Notes: generated from the letters alone by a model not told the origin. A stretch of 64,000 bases of DNA from Bacillus sp. FJAT-42376 (GCF_003816055.1 NZ_CP033906.1:3658001-3722000), one strand, 5' to 3'; shown: positions 25,039 to 34,273, numbered from the stretch's first letter. Numbers and translations are program-made.

Positions 25039-25401
25039 TTATCCGAGTATCTCCTCTATTTTGGCGGACAGCTGAATCGGACTGAACGGTTTTGCCATAA
25101 AATAATCAGCCCCGGCCTGAAGAGCCGCCTGCTGATCGGACGCCTGGCTTTTGGCACTGAGCATAAGAATCCTGGCATGCTTTTTCCCGGCGAGTCCCCT
25201 GACCATTTCCATTACTTCAAGCCCTGTGTATACCGGCATCATATAATCCAGGATGATTAAGTCGTATTCATTTGCCTTTATTTTTTGAAGTGCCTCTTCC
25301 CCATCATGAGCTTCATCTATTTCATGTCCGTCATCTTCAAGCGTATCCAAAACAAGCATCCTTAGGATTTCTTCATCTTCTGCAAGCAAAATGCGCGCCA
25401 T
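25039..25401 (-). CDS. Single-domain response regulator (CheY-like)
   Basis: A 120-aa receiver domain with no output domain. The acidic pair is in LLAEDEE, the phospho-acceptor Asp near 52 in LIILDYMMP, the Thr/Ser switch in LMLSAKS, and Lys in FMAKPFSP. ATG at 25401 is preferred because GAGGGGGA lies 7 bases upstream; an ATG two codons earlier overlaps that site. It lies between the diguanylate cyclase gene and the hybrid kinase gene and probably acts as a phosphate shuttle or sink between them. Confidence 0.92.
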   Translation of the reverse strand: MARILLAEDEEILRMLVLDTLEDDGHEIDEAHDGEEALQKIKANEYDLIILDYMMPVYTGLEVMEMVRGLAGKKHARILMLSAKSQASDQQAALQAGADYFMAKPFSPIQLSAKIEEILG

Positions 25402-25495
25402 CCTCATTCCCCCTCATGTTTGCCCACTGGCCGGCAGTTAATGGTTTTCCTTCTTTTTATCGGTTTGAACCATCCATTTCTTCACTTGTCCGGGA

Positions 25496-27121
25496 TCAGC
25501 TGCTGATTTTTTTTAGAAGATGGCGAATCCTTGATTCAATTTCTGCCAGCTTAAAAGGTTTCGTCAAATAATCATCCGCACCAAGCTTTAATGCCTTTTC
25601 AATGTCTTTTTCACTCGTCCTGTTTGTAAGCATCACCACTGTATATCGTTCCTGATCTTTAAGACTTCTGATCATCTTCAGGACTTCAATGCCGTCCATT
25701 TTCGGCATCATCCCATCCAGTATGATAAAAGAGGAAGCATCTTTTCCTTCCTCATGCCATCCGGATTGGCAAAACACGAATCCATCTTCAAAGGTTTGGA
25801 TGGATAAGGTGAATTTCTTTTCCAGGCCGCTGTTTTCAAGAAGGTCTTTCAAAATGGTTCGGACAATGGGATCATCATCTACAATGGCAAACCGCAATGC
25901 TCTGCGAACCGGCTTGATTGCCAATGGATTTTGTTCAGATAGAATTTTTGCCCGCCCTTCCTGCTTCGCTCTGTATAGAGCATGATCGGCGGTCTCAATC
26001 GTCTTTTCCATTCCCTTTCCTCTGTCTGCAGAAGCTACCCCGGCAGAAAAGGAAACCGAAAATGTGTCTTTATTTGCCTTAAATTCCTTACTCATAAACT
26101 GATCAAGCATCCGGTGAAGGATTTGCTCTGCCCTTTGCGTATCGGTCCTTGGAAAAAGAACAAGGAACTCTTCTCCCCCATAGCGGAAGGGAAGGTCTCC
26201 TGTGCGGAGATCCTTTTTCAGCATTTCAGCAAAATCCCTCAGGACACGGTCTCCCATTAAATGCCCGTACGTGTCATTAATGGATTTAAAATGATCCAAA
26301 TCAATTAAAGCTGCACTAAACGGCTGATTTTCACGTTCCATTTGTTCAGCAAGGCGGGTAAAAGACGGGAGCAGATGTTTTCTCGTATACACTCTCGTCA
26401 ACTCGTCAAGCATAATCAGCTCTTTCATATTTTTTTTCTTCGTGACCAGCCTGCTGACACGCAGAATCAATTCATCGAGATCAAAAGGCTTTGGAATAAA
26501 ATCATCCGCATCAAGCTGATAACTTTTCATTCTTGTTTCCTTTGTATCATCGACGCTCATCATCACTGCCGGTGTAAAACGGTAATTTGTATATCGTTTA
26601 AATTCTTCTAGTATATCAAGTCCGCTGCTTTCCTCCATGTGTACATCAATAATGACACAGGAAGGATCAAGATCAAAAAAGGCTCTTAATGCCTTTGAGG
26701 CCTCTGTGAAGGCCATTACAGCAAAGCCTTCCTGCTCAAGCGCATCCTTTACATACATCAGGAGGGCAGGATCATCATCAATAAGCATGACAAGATCTTT
26801 TTCTTCCGCAGTAAAGCCAGCAGACAGGGAATGACCTGCCTCCCTGTCCGCTTCTTCATCGTAAGCAATGGAAAGCAATGGGGAAAGAAAGCTCTGAAGG
26901 AGTTCCTTCGGCCATTTTTCTGACATTTTCTCTTCCGCTTCTTTCATCAGGACGGCCGCAGAACGCCCGATTTTAGGAAGTCCGATCGTCGGAGCGGTTC
27001 CTGCTAAAGAGTGGAGAAATTTATAGAGCTCTCCTCCCTCTATATCATTGGCTCCGTCATGCCAGCTTTGGAGCTGCTTTCTGATATTCTCAAGCAATTT
27101 TATTTTATATTTTTCCATCAT
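25496..27121 (-). CDS. HPt-REC-GGDEF-REC protein (diguanylate cyclase)
   Basis: A 541-aa cytoplasmic signalling protein with four parts. An HPt-like helical domain has its likely phospho-His near 37 in LHSLAGTAPTIG. The first receiver (110-230) has Asp near 158 in VIIDVHM. The GGDEF domain (245-400) has GGEEF near 315 and an inhibitory-site RTGD five residues before it. A second receiver has Asp near 466 in IILDGMMPKMDG. It should make c-di-GMP, controlled by phosphorylation. Two adjacent ATG codons could start it. First gene of the operon with the response regulator and hybrid kinase. Confidence 0.9.
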   Translation of the reverse strand: MMEKYKIKLLENIRKQLQSWHDGANDIEGGELYKFLHSLAGTAPTIGLPKIGRSAAVLMKEAEEKMSEKWPKELLQSFLSPLLSIAYDEEADREAGHSLSAGFTAEEKDLVMLIDDDPALLMYVKDALEQEGFAVMAFTEASKALRAFFDLDPSCVIIDVHMEESSGLDILEEFKRYTNYRFTPAVMMSVDDTKETRMKSYQLDADDFIPKPFDLDELILRVSRLVTKKKNMKELIMLDELTRVYTRKHLLPSFTRLAEQMERENQPFSAALIDLDHFKSINDTYGHLMGDRVLRDFAEMLKKDLRTGDLPFRYGGEEFLVLFPRTDTQRAEQILHRMLDQFMSKEFKANKDTFSVSFSAGVASADRGKGMEKTIETADHALYRAKQEGRAKILSEQNPLAIKPVRRALRFAIVDDDPIVRTILKDLLENSGLEKKFTLSIQTFEDGFVFCQSGWHEEGKDASSFIILDGMMPKMDGIEVLKMIRSLKDQERYTVVMLTNRTSEKDIEKALKLGADDYLTKPFKLAEIESRIRHLLKKISS

Positions 27122-27202
27122 AATCCCTCTGTTTTTATAGGTTCCTCTTTATTTTACCGATAGTTGCCTCTTAAAGCGTGAGCATTATGGGTAAAAGAAA
27201 AA

Positions 27203-27242
27203 GGCCCATTAAGCAAACAGAAAATCATTCGCTTAATGAGCC
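27203..27242 (-). terminator. Terminator of the alpha-glucosidase gene
   Basis: GGCTCATTAAGC and GCTTAATGGGCC form a stem, followed by TTTTTCTTTT on the minus strand. Confidence 0.85.
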
Positions 27243-27296
27243 GCTGTATCCTTCTTGGTAAATAAAACTGGATTGAACTAGGTCAAATATACCATT

Positions 27297-28964
27297 TTAT
27301 TCTGCAAAAAGATAGACACGGGTTTCATATGGTTTTAACGTTTCAGACGTCATATGTTTATGTGATCCGCATTCATAGTTTGATAACAGAAGGGACTCAC
27401 TTGATAAAGGCAGTTTACTATACTGATAGAATGCTGGTTTAGAACTGATGTTGCTCATAATGAGTGCTTTTTGGGACCCAAGTGTTCTTGTATAAGCATA
27501 AATTTGTTTATCTTCAGGCAGAATTAAATCATAATCTCCGTAAACAAACACTTCATTTTCTTTTCGGATTTGAATTAATTGCTTAAAGAAATGATAAACA
27601 GAATCCGGGTCCGCCATCTGCGTCTCCACATTGATCGTTTCATAATTATCATTGATGCCGAACCATGGGGTTCCAGTTGTAAATCCGGCATTTTTTTCTT
27701 TATTCCACTGCATCGGTGTACGGGAATTATCACGGCCCTTCAGCCAGATAACTTCCATAATTTCCTGATGCGGACGGCCCTTCTCTGTCTCAAATTTGTA
27801 GAGATTTTTCATCGCTACATCATCATAATCATTGATGGACGGGAAGCGGACATTTGTCATTCCAAGCTCCTGCCCCTGATAGATGAACGGCGTACCCTGC
27901 ATGAAGAAATACATAGCAGCAAGCGCTTTTGCACTCTCCGTTAAATATTCTTTATCATTTCCCCATGTTGAAACAGAACGGGGCTGATCATGGTTTTCAA
28001 GGAAAAGGGCATTCCACCCGCTGCCTTCAAGACCTTTTTGCCATTTTGTCAGAGTGTTTTTTAACTCAACGAGGTCTACGTGGCCTTCTGTGCCATTGTC
28101 CCATAACCCGAGATGTTCAAACTGGAAAATCATATTGAAGATTCCGTCTTCATCTCCAACCCAATCTTCTGCCTGCTCCAGTTTAACTCCGTTCGCTTCG
28201 CCTACTGTCATAATGTCATAGCGCGCAAACGTTTGCGCTTTGAGCTCAGTTAAATACTCCATGATTCCGTCTACGTTCATGTGATAATCAAACGAAGAGA
28301 CGTAATCCAGACCATGCGGATTAGGCAAATCCGGGAAGTTTTCTTTTTTATTAATGTGCGAAATCGCATCCACTCGGAATCCGTCGATTCCTTTATCCAG
28401 CCACCAATTAATCATGTCGTAAACAGCTGTGCGCATCTCTTTGTTTTTCCAGTTTAAATCCGGCTGTTTCGTCGCAAATACGTGCAGGTAATACTGGCCT
28501 GTCTTCTCATCCAGTTCCCATGAGGATCCGCTGAAAATACTTTCCCAGTTGTTGGGCTCTTTCCCGTCTTTTCCATCTCTCCATATATACCAGTCTCTTT
28601 TTGGGTTGTCCTTTGAAGAACGGGATTCAATAAACCATGGGTGCTCATCACTGGAATGGTTGACGACAAGGTCAAGAATCAGTTTCATGCCCCGTCCGTG
28701 AACCTCTTTCAACAGGAGATCAAAGTCTTCCATCGTTCCGAAATCTTCCATGATATCCTGGTAATCACTGATGTCATACCCGTTATCGGCGTTAGGAGAC
28801 TTAAAAATCGGACAAATCCATATGACATCGATTCCAAGATCCTTTAAATAATCCAGTTTTGAGATAATTCCCTGGATGTCGCCAATTCCATCACCGTTTG
28901 AATCCATGAAGCTGCGCGGATATATTTGATAAGCCACCGCTTCTTTCCACCAGATTCGTTTCAT
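27297..28964 (-). CDS. GH13 alpha-glucosidase (oligo-1,6-glucosidase type)
   Basis: A 555-aa cytoplasmic GH13 enzyme that cleaves short alpha-glucosides from the non-reducing end. The four conserved regions are visible: DLVVNHSSDEH, GFRVDAISHI (Asp nucleophile), MTVGEANGV (Glu acid) and FLENHDQPR. The QPDLNWKN segment fits the oligo-1,6-glucosidase (MalL) branch; trehalose-6-phosphate hydrolase is less likely but not excluded. ATG at 28964 follows AAAGGAG at 9 bases. A cre-like site lies about 45 bases upstream, so catabolite repression by CcpA is plausible. Monocistronic; no sugar transporter adjoins it. Confidence 0.9.
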   Translation of the reverse strand: MKRIWWKEAVAYQIYPRSFMDSNGDGIGDIQGIISKLDYLKDLGIDVIWICPIFKSPNADNGYDISDYQDIMEDFGTMEDFDLLLKEVHGRGMKLILDLVVNHSSDEHPWFIESRSSKDNPKRDWYIWRDGKDGKEPNNWESIFSGSSWELDEKTGQYYLHVFATKQPDLNWKNKEMRTAVYDMINWWLDKGIDGFRVDAISHINKKENFPDLPNPHGLDYVSSFDYHMNVDGIMEYLTELKAQTFARYDIMTVGEANGVKLEQAEDWVGDEDGIFNMIFQFEHLGLWDNGTEGHVDLVELKNTLTKWQKGLEGSGWNALFLENHDQPRSVSTWGNDKEYLTESAKALAAMYFFMQGTPFIYQGQELGMTNVRFPSINDYDDVAMKNLYKFETEKGRPHQEIMEVIWLKGRDNSRTPMQWNKEKNAGFTTGTPWFGINDNYETINVETQMADPDSVYHFFKQLIQIRKENEVFVYGDYDLILPEDKQIYAYTRTLGSQKALIMSNISSKPAFYQYSKLPLSSESLLLSNYECGSHKHMTSETLKPYETRVYLFAE

Positions 28965-29005
28965 GTCATGCCACTCCTTTATTTGTAAGGACATCTGCCC
29001 TATCG

Positions 29006-29019
29006 CGTATTCGCTTACA
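29006..29019 (-). promoter_or_regulatory. cre-like site upstream of the alpha-glucosidase gene
   Basis: TGTAAGCGAATACG on the minus strand matches the CcpA consensus TGWAANCGNTNWCA at all but two of its 14 positions. It lies 42 bases before the start codon. The region 29020-29333 to its right shows no intact gene, only stop-broken frames. Confidence 0.5.
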
Positions 29020-29333
29020 TTTTAATCATTTAGAAGAGAAATTTCTAAATCATATTATACTCTAAAAATGTTAAAGATTGAACATATTTTGAGAGAAAAT
29101 GAGGGAACTTATGAAAAGCGGAAGCGTTTTGAAAGAATGCCATACAGGTAAAGTGCACAGCGTTTTGCATACTCCCGTAAAATCTTAGACGCTGAAGCTG
29201 GACAAATCCATCCAACACATGGTGCTGATTGAACCGAAAAGCGCGAGAGCAGCAGACAGTCTCCATGCATGCCAAGAAAAAGCGAAAGCAAGCGTGGAAT
29301 CTTTAGCCGATAATAACTGTGCTTATAAAAAAA

Positions 29334-29428
29334 GCTCTGTTACACTTGACTGTTGATTTCCGCTGCAGGCGCTCGCTTTCCACTACAATCAACTGGTGTT
29401 AAAATCAGCAAAATGCTTTAACATAGCC
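29334..29428 (+). repeat. MITE-like element, copy F (short form)
   Basis: Starts GCTCTGTTACACTTGACTG, ends TGCTTTAACATAGCC. The 9-base flank ATAAAAAAA occurs exactly on both sides (29325-29333 and 29429-29437). The right flank is also the start of the next terminator. Confidence 0.82.
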
Positions 29429-29435
29429 ATAAAAA

Positions 29436-29457
29436 AAGCCCAGAAAATTCTGGGCCT
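29436..29457 (-). terminator. Terminator of the DAACS symporter gene
   Basis: GCCCAGAA and TTCTGGGC pair around a 2-base loop, with seven T following on the minus strand. Confidence 0.88.
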
Positions 29458-29464
29458 TTCCTGA

Positions 29465-30700
29465 TTAAGCCGTTTTGGACATCAGTTGGTCCGCGCGCTT
29501 TTTCATCCAGTTTTTACCTTCCACTACTCTCGACACAAGCATTCCCGCTGCGTTATCCCCTGTTACGTTCAGCATGGTAGCCGGAGGATCAATAATCGTT
29601 GAAATGGCTGCGATAATCGGCAGTGCTTCAGGAGGGAAGCCGTACAATGATAAGATGAGCATTTCACCGATCATCCCCCCGCTTGGAATCGCCCCCATAA
29701 CCGTACCGACCAGAATGGCCACAAGTACAATGCTTGTCAGCGTTCCAAAATCAGAAAAATCTTTTCCGAATATCCCGAACAGGAAGACAATTTTTAATAC
29801 GCCTCCAAGAACAGAGCCATCTTTATGAAGAGCCGCTCCAAGAGGAATGGTCGTTTCACTGATATCAGGTGCAATGCCCATTTTCTTTGTTGCTTCCAAG
29901 TTAACCGGTATCGATGCAGCACTCGAGCAAGTGGCAAGTGAGGTAACGGTTGGTGAAAGCATATTTCTCCAAAACACTTTAACCCCTTGTTTCTTCCCTG
30001 CCATAAATGCATATACGGTAAAGGCCGCAAAGAAATAGACAAAAGCAGAAATGTAATAAATGAGGCCTGATTTAAAATAAGTGCCTAAAAGCATCGGGCC
30101 ATACTCTCCTACGAGTGTCGCAAAGTAAGCACCAAGGCCGATTGGAGCGTAATACATAATATAGGAGACAATTTTCATCATTACTTCAGAGCCTGAAGTC
30201 AGGAATGAGGAAAATGGCTTTCCTTTCTCCCCTATTGCAGAAACAGCGATCCCAAGCAGAACCGAAAAGACAATGAGGGAAAGCATATTGCTTCTTGAAA
30301 ATAGGTCGGCAAAATCCGGAACGGTAAACGTACTTACGATTTGATCCGCAAGACTTACCTCTTCTACGGCGTCCGGTTTTTCTAAAGCCATTTTTACTCC
30401 TTCAGCCGGAGGGAATATATTGACAATGACAAGCATATAAAGGGCAGCAATGAATCCGGTGAATAAAAACACCCCAAGCATACTTCCCATTATTTTACCA
30501 AGACGCTTCGTCCCCCCCATCTTCGCAATAGATGATGCAATTGTAAAAAATACTAAAGGAACGACGACCGTGAACATCGCATTTAAGAAAATGTCGCCGA
30601 ACGGTTTAAGGACAACAGCCTTTTCTCCAAAAATTAATCCAATTACCGCTCCAATAATGATGGAAGATAAAAGGATAATCGGAAAGCGATAAGCTTTCAT
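29465..30700 (-). CDS. Dicarboxylate/amino acid:cation symporter
   Basis: A 411-aa DAACS-family symporter, distinct from TcyP. It has about eight helices, the serine-rich re-entrant loop LATCSSAASIPVNLE, the cation-site segment PLGAALHKDGS and the helix-8 motif DPPATMLNVTGDNAAG. This points to a Na+ or H+ coupled importer of acidic or small neutral amino acids or dicarboxylates; the exact substrate is not decided. ATG at 30700 follows GGAGG at 7 bases, better than one 18 bases upstream. Single-gene unit. Confidence 0.88.
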   Translation of the reverse strand: MKAYRFPIILLSSIIIGAVIGLIFGEKAVVLKPFGDIFLNAMFTVVVPLVFFTIASSIAKMGGTKRLGKIMGSMLGVFLFTGFIAALYMLVIVNIFPPAEGVKMALEKPDAVEEVSLADQIVSTFTVPDFADLFSRSNMLSLIVFSVLLGIAVSAIGEKGKPFSSFLTSGSEVMMKIVSYIMYYAPIGLGAYFATLVGEYGPMLLGTYFKSGLIYYISAFVYFFAAFTVYAFMAGKKQGVKVFWRNMLSPTVTSLATCSSAASIPVNLEATKKMGIAPDISETTIPLGAALHKDGSVLGGVLKIVFLFGIFGKDFSDFGTLTSIVLVAILVGTVMGAIPSGGMIGEMLILSLYGFPPEALPIIAAISTIIDPPATMLNVTGDNAAGMLVSRVVEGKNWMKKRADQLMSKTA

Positions 30701-30786
30701 AATAGAACCTCCATCCAATATCTCTAATAAGTGCAGAACAGGATAATGCTATCAGAAATAGTGGATGAATACAATGGTATTTCTTT

Positions 30787-32109
30787 TTAACAATCTTTGT
30801 TTTTCTCTTCCGGTACCATACTTGCCGCCGACTTTTTTACATCAATGAGTTTAATGTGATGTCCCTCAATTTCCATCACAAGGAAGGTCAGTGTGCCTTC
30901 GGATATGAATTCCCCCTGCTGAATATCAATTTTCTTTGTCAGCATCCAGCCTCCTAATGTATCCACTTCGTCTTCTTTAAGGTCGGAGCCGAGCAAATCA
31001 TTGATTTCCTCAAGAAGGATTTTTCCGTCCGCAATATAATGTCCGTCCGCAATTTTCCTGATATAAGGCTGCTCATCTGTATCAAATTCGTCCCGGATAT
31101 CCCCAACAATCTCTTCGACAATATCCTCTACCGTGACAAGACCTGCCGTACCCCCGTATTCATCAACAAGAATAGCCAGATGAATGCGGTCTTTTTGCAT
31201 CCGGATCAGCAAATCCTGAATGGGAATGGTTTCAATTACTTTTATGACAGGCCGGATCATATCTTTCATCTCGACTTCATTGTTCACATAAAGCGCGTGG
31301 AAAACTTCTTTTATATTGATAATGCCGACGATGTTATCTTTATCCTCAGCCTGGACCGGATACCTTGTATACCGCTCATTTCTCATGATCTCCATATTTT
31401 CCCGGACACTTGCGTTTTGTTCGACTGTTACCATCTCCGTTCTCGGCACCATAATTTCTCTTGCAAGACGGTTATCGAATTCAAAAATTTTGTTTACATA
31501 TTTGTATTCAGACTGATTGATTTCTCCCTTTTCGAAGCTTTCCGACAAAATGATCCTCAGTTCTTCTTCACTTAATGCGACTTCGTGCTCTGAAGCCTGA
31601 TGAAAGCCAAACAGTCTGACAATCGCTCGAGCGGATCCGTTCAGTGCCTTAATGAACGGGAACATGATTTTATAAAAAACGAGCAGCGGCCTTGCAAATA
31701 GGAGCGTGACTTCCTCTGCTTTTTGAATGGCAACCGTTTTTGGCGCCAATTCTCCGATTACAACATGCAGAAACGTAACAGCTGAAAAGGCAATGACAAA
31801 GGAGAGGATAGATGAAAACGGTTCCTGCAGCGACAGTTGATGAAAGAGCGGGTGCAGCAGTTTTTCTACCGTTGGCTCGCCAAGCCAACCCAGTCCTAAT
31901 GCCGTAATGGTAATTCCAAGCTGGCAGGCTGAGAGTGCCTCATCAAGATTTGTAATCGCTTTTTCCACGAATACAGCTTTCTTGTTTCCTTCAGCGACAA
32001 GCTGATCGATACGCGATTTCCTTACTTTTACAACAGCAAATTCGGTCGCAACGAAAAACGCCGTTGCGGCAATTAATAAACATACAAGTGCTACATTGAT
32101 CACAATCAT
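30787..32109 (-). CDS. yugS: CNNM/CorC-family transporter (HlyC/CorC, YugS-like)
   Basis: A 440-aa membrane protein with an N-terminal DUF21 domain (three to four helices in residues 1-190), a pair of CBS domains (REIMVPRTEMV onward, and MIRPVIKVIETIP) and a C-terminal CorC/HlyC domain. The linker motif VDEYGGTAGLVTVEDIVEEIVGDI, given here in part only as EYGGTAGLVT, is typical. Such proteins take part in magnesium or divalent cation export. Gene order next to mstX-yugO supports the B. subtilis YugS equivalent. The start follows AGGAGG at about 11 bases. Confidence 0.9.
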   Translation of the reverse strand: MIVINVALVCLLIAATAFFVATEFAVVKVRKSRIDQLVAEGNKKAVFVEKAITNLDEALSACQLGITITALGLGWLGEPTVEKLLHPLFHQLSLQEPFSSILSFVIAFSAVTFLHVVIGELAPKTVAIQKAEEVTLLFARPLLVFYKIMFPFIKALNGSARAIVRLFGFHQASEHEVALSEEELRIILSESFEKGEINQSEYKYVNKIFEFDNRLAREIMVPRTEMVTVEQNASVRENMEIMRNERYTRYPVQAEDKDNIVGIINIKEVFHALYVNNEVEMKDMIRPVIKVIETIPIQDLLIRMQKDRIHLAILVDEYGGTAGLVTVEDIVEEIVGDIRDEFDTDEQPYIRKIADGHYIADGKILLEEINDLLGSDLKEDEVDTLGGWMLTKKIDIQQGEFISEGTLTFLVMEIEGHHIKLIDVKKSAASMVPEEKNKDC

Positions 32110-32434
32110 GAAAGATCAAGCTCCTCCTCTTCCCTGTTCCTCTAAGCAAATATCATAATAAGCACGGCAAGCGGCAGAGATTCCGATACAGGTGCTTCTG
32201 AACGCTTGATAATCTGATTCCACGGACATGGCGGGCAGCCGCCGGCCCTTTCCATCATTGTTTTTTCCTTTATACCGCACCAGCCAAGCCAGTCCGGATG
32301 CCAAAGGGTTCTCTTAATTGTACGGTCAGCAGTTCCTGCTAGTAGTTTCTGCAGTTTTTTCTGGTCTATCCAGAAAGAAGATGCCAAAACGGGTGCATAC
32401 TATCGGTAAAGGACCGATTACAGAAGGTGAAACG
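32110..32434. other. Gap between divergent yugS and mstX
   Basis: About 325 bases between divergent genes. Short minus-strand frames here start without ribosome sites and have unlikely composition. It should hold both promoters; I could not pick a convincing pair. In B. subtilis yugP lies between yugS and yugO, but nothing resembling it remains here. Confidence 0.5.
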
Positions 32435-32692
32435 ATGAAAATATCCGGCAGGGAAAAAGAGAATTTAAGCGAAGCCATTGACCAGATGAATGAAGCACTT
32501 GATGTGTTTATTCAAACATATAATCAATCTGAAGAAGATAAACCTGTCATTCGATTCACACAGGATACAGAACAATCCATTCGATCCGCTATGAAAATTT
32601 ACGGAGAAGCAGTCATTGAGAAAAAAATCAATACGCTCATCAAAGAGTTTCTATCTTTTACTGAAAACAAAGCGGGTAAAAAGGATGGGTAA
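32435..32692 (+). CDS. mstX: Mistic-type membrane-associating protein (short form)
   Basis: An 85-aa protein that aligns well with the C-terminal three quarters of B. subtilis Mistic (MstX): EKENLSEAIDQMNEALDVF, YNQSEEDKPVI, IYGEAVIEKKINTLIKEFLS. It lacks the first ~25 residues of the 110-aa B. subtilis form, as do other Bacillus homologues. Mistic associates with the membrane without a signal sequence and is encoded ahead of the YugO potassium channel. ATG at 32435 follows AGAAGGTG at 5 bases. It overlaps yugO by 8 bases, implying translational coupling. Confidence 0.88.
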   Translation: MKISGREKENLSEAIDQMNEALDVFIQTYNQSEEDKPVIRFTQDTEQSIRSAMKIYGEAVIEKKINTLIKEFLSFTENKAGKKDG

Positions 32693-33671
32693 AAAATGGG
32701 TGATTCTGTGGCAGAAGCTCCCTGTTTATGCCAGGATTGCCCTATTTGTCCTTCTGCTCATATTTGTATTCGGAAATTTAATGACATGGATTGAGCCTGA
32801 AACCTATCCTACTCTGTTTGATGGTTTATGGTGGACGGTAGTGACCATATCCACCGTAGGCTTTGGAGATCTCGTCCCTAAAACGGTTTTAGGGAAAATG
32901 ACCGGCATGATCATTATTTTACTTGGAGCCGCTTTTGCAACAGCCTTTTTCGCAGCATTTGCCGCTGCCGCTGTGGAGCTCCAAAATGGGCTGAAAAGAG
33001 GGAAGCTGATGTTTAAGGATCAAAACCACGTTGTCATTGTCGGATGGAATGCAAAATCAGCTGAAATCGTCCGATCTATGCTCAAAGCCTCTCCATCACA
33101 GCCAATTGTACTTATTGACCAAACACTTGAAGAATCCCCAAACGATCAGCTTCATTTTATTAAAGGCCCGGCCATTCAGGATCAAACCCTTATGCAGGCA
33201 AATATTACAAAAGCTAAAAGTATTGTGATAACCTCAGACCACCATAAAAATGAAACGGATGCGGACATGCAGACCATTCTCGTTATATTGGGGGTTAAAG
33301 GAATCAGCCCGGATACCTATACGATTGCCGAAATCCAAACCTCGCATCAGGCAGTTAATGCGAAACGTGCGGGAGCGGATGAAATTGTCAAAACCTTCGA
33401 ACTGTCCAGCCATATAATGGTGAACGGCATTTTGCACAAACATTCTATTAAAGAAAGCACAGAAATGATGAACCCGGGAGAAGGAAAGCATATTGAAGTG
33501 GATGAAATTCCGGCTTCGCTTCATGATGTTCCATTTAAAGAACTGAGCCTTTTTTTTCTTGAACAAAACAGCATCCTTCTTGGAATTAAGCGCGGAGAGG
33601 AGCTTTATTATAACCCGCCTGCCCATTTCAGCATCCGCCAAGGAGATCAGGCCATTTTATTTATTTGCTGA
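32685..33671 (+). CDS. yugO: Potassium channel protein YugO (two-helix pore plus RCK domain)
   Basis: A 328-aa channel. Two transmembrane helices (about 15-35 and 80-105) flank a pore loop with the selectivity filter STVGFGD. A TrkA-N/RCK domain follows from about residue 110, with nucleotide-binding start HVVIVGWNAKSAEIV (the middle Gly pattern is GWNAKS rather than GxGxxG). In B. subtilis YugO mediates potassium release in biofilm signalling. The start ATG lies within the mstX end, after AAAAAGG. Cotranscribed with mstX. Confidence 0.93.
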   Translation: MGKKWVILWQKLPVYARIALFVLLLIFVFGNLMTWIEPETYPTLFDGLWWTVVTISTVGFGDLVPKTVLGKMTGMIIILLGAAFATAFFAAFAAAAVELQNGLKRGKLMFKDQNHVVIVGWNAKSAEIVRSMLKASPSQPIVLIDQTLEESPNDQLHFIKGPAIQDQTLMQANITKAKSIVITSDHHKNETDADMQTILVILGVKGISPDTYTIAEIQTSHQAVNAKRAGADEIVKTFELSSHIMVNGILHKHSIKESTEMMNPGEGKHIEVDEIPASLHDVPFKELSLFFLEQNSILLGIKRGEELYYNPPAHFSIRQGDQAILFIC

Positions 33672-33674
33672 TCA

Positions 33675-33732
33675 AAGAAAAAGCTGGCCTAACCGGGAAT
33701 CTCTTCCCTGCTTGGTCCAGCTTTTTCTTTAG
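33675..33732. terminator. Bidirectional terminator between yugO and yugN
   Basis: AAAGAAAAAGCTGG and CCAGCTTTTTCTTT are perfect complements flanking a 30-base loop that has its own weak pairing. Confidence 0.85.
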
Positions 33733-33781
33733 GTGATTCTCCCGCTTAATCTAAATCAGAAAGAAAAGCAGTACAGGGATT

Positions 33782-34186
33782 TTATGAAAGCAGAACTGTT
33801 TCCAGCTCTTTTACAAGTGCTTTTCCTAAATCGATATATTTCTCCGGAAAAGAAGCGTCCTTATCCTGCGGCTCCGAAAATTGATTAAACGATGCCTGAA
33901 AGTTGCCAATCCTTGCATGATCATCCAGGCCGATTTGATATTTGTGGGATAATAAATAAGGTGTACCGAGCTCTACGGTTGTATTTCTGGAGTCCAGGGC
34001 CCCGCTTGCTGCAAAAAATGGGAGCCTTAGAAACTGATACCCCACTTCATCATCTATTTTGTAATCAAACGACCCTTTTTCATAATCCCAGCCCCCGCCG
34101 ATGGAATAGCCCAGCGGTTTAAGTTCAGATTCCAAATCAAATAAATTATACTGCTGCCCTTCAAGCCTTGAAGGAATTTCAATCAT
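33782..34186 (-). CDS. yugN: YugN-like protein
   Basis: A 134-aa cytoplasmic protein of the YugN family, seen between yugO and pgi as in B. subtilis. Visible features are IPSRLEGQQYNLFDLE at the start, GYSIGGGWDYEKGSFDYKID and a C-terminal helix. The function is unknown. ATG at 34186 follows GGAGGTG at 5 bases. It is separate from pgi, which has its own terminator. Confidence 0.9.
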   Translation of the reverse strand: MIEIPSRLEGQQYNLFDLESELKPLGYSIGGGWDYEKGSFDYKIDDEVGYQFLRLPFFAASGALDSRNTTVELGTPYLLSHKYQIGLDDHARIGNFQASFNQFSEPQDKDASFPEKYIDLGKALVKELETVLLS

Positions 34187-34238
34187 TGGAACACCTCCGT
34201 TCTAACAGGTAGGTTTTCCTTTAGACACGCTTTCATGC

Positions 34239-34273
34239 AAAAAGGAACTGCCCAAAATTGGACAGTTCCTTTT
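34239..34273 (-). terminator. Terminator of pgi
   Basis: AAGGAACTG and CAGTTCCTT form the stem, with T-rich sequence on the minus-strand exit. Confidence 0.85.

Noticed and set aside
22122..27121. The kinase operon as a defence or antiphage signalling system
   Set aside because: No effector nuclease, nucleotidase or membrane-pore protein is present; the domains fit ordinary c-di-GMP regulation.
29045..29291. Broken frames right of the alpha-glucosidase gene that could be a decayed gene
   Set aside because: Plus-strand reading gives a short peptide then a stop, and no family can be recognised in any frame, so a pseudogene call is not supported.
32116..32387. 62- and 81-aa minus-strand frames between yugS and mstX, possible remnant of yugP
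   Set aside because: No ribosome sites, no similarity I recognise to YugP, and improbable composition.
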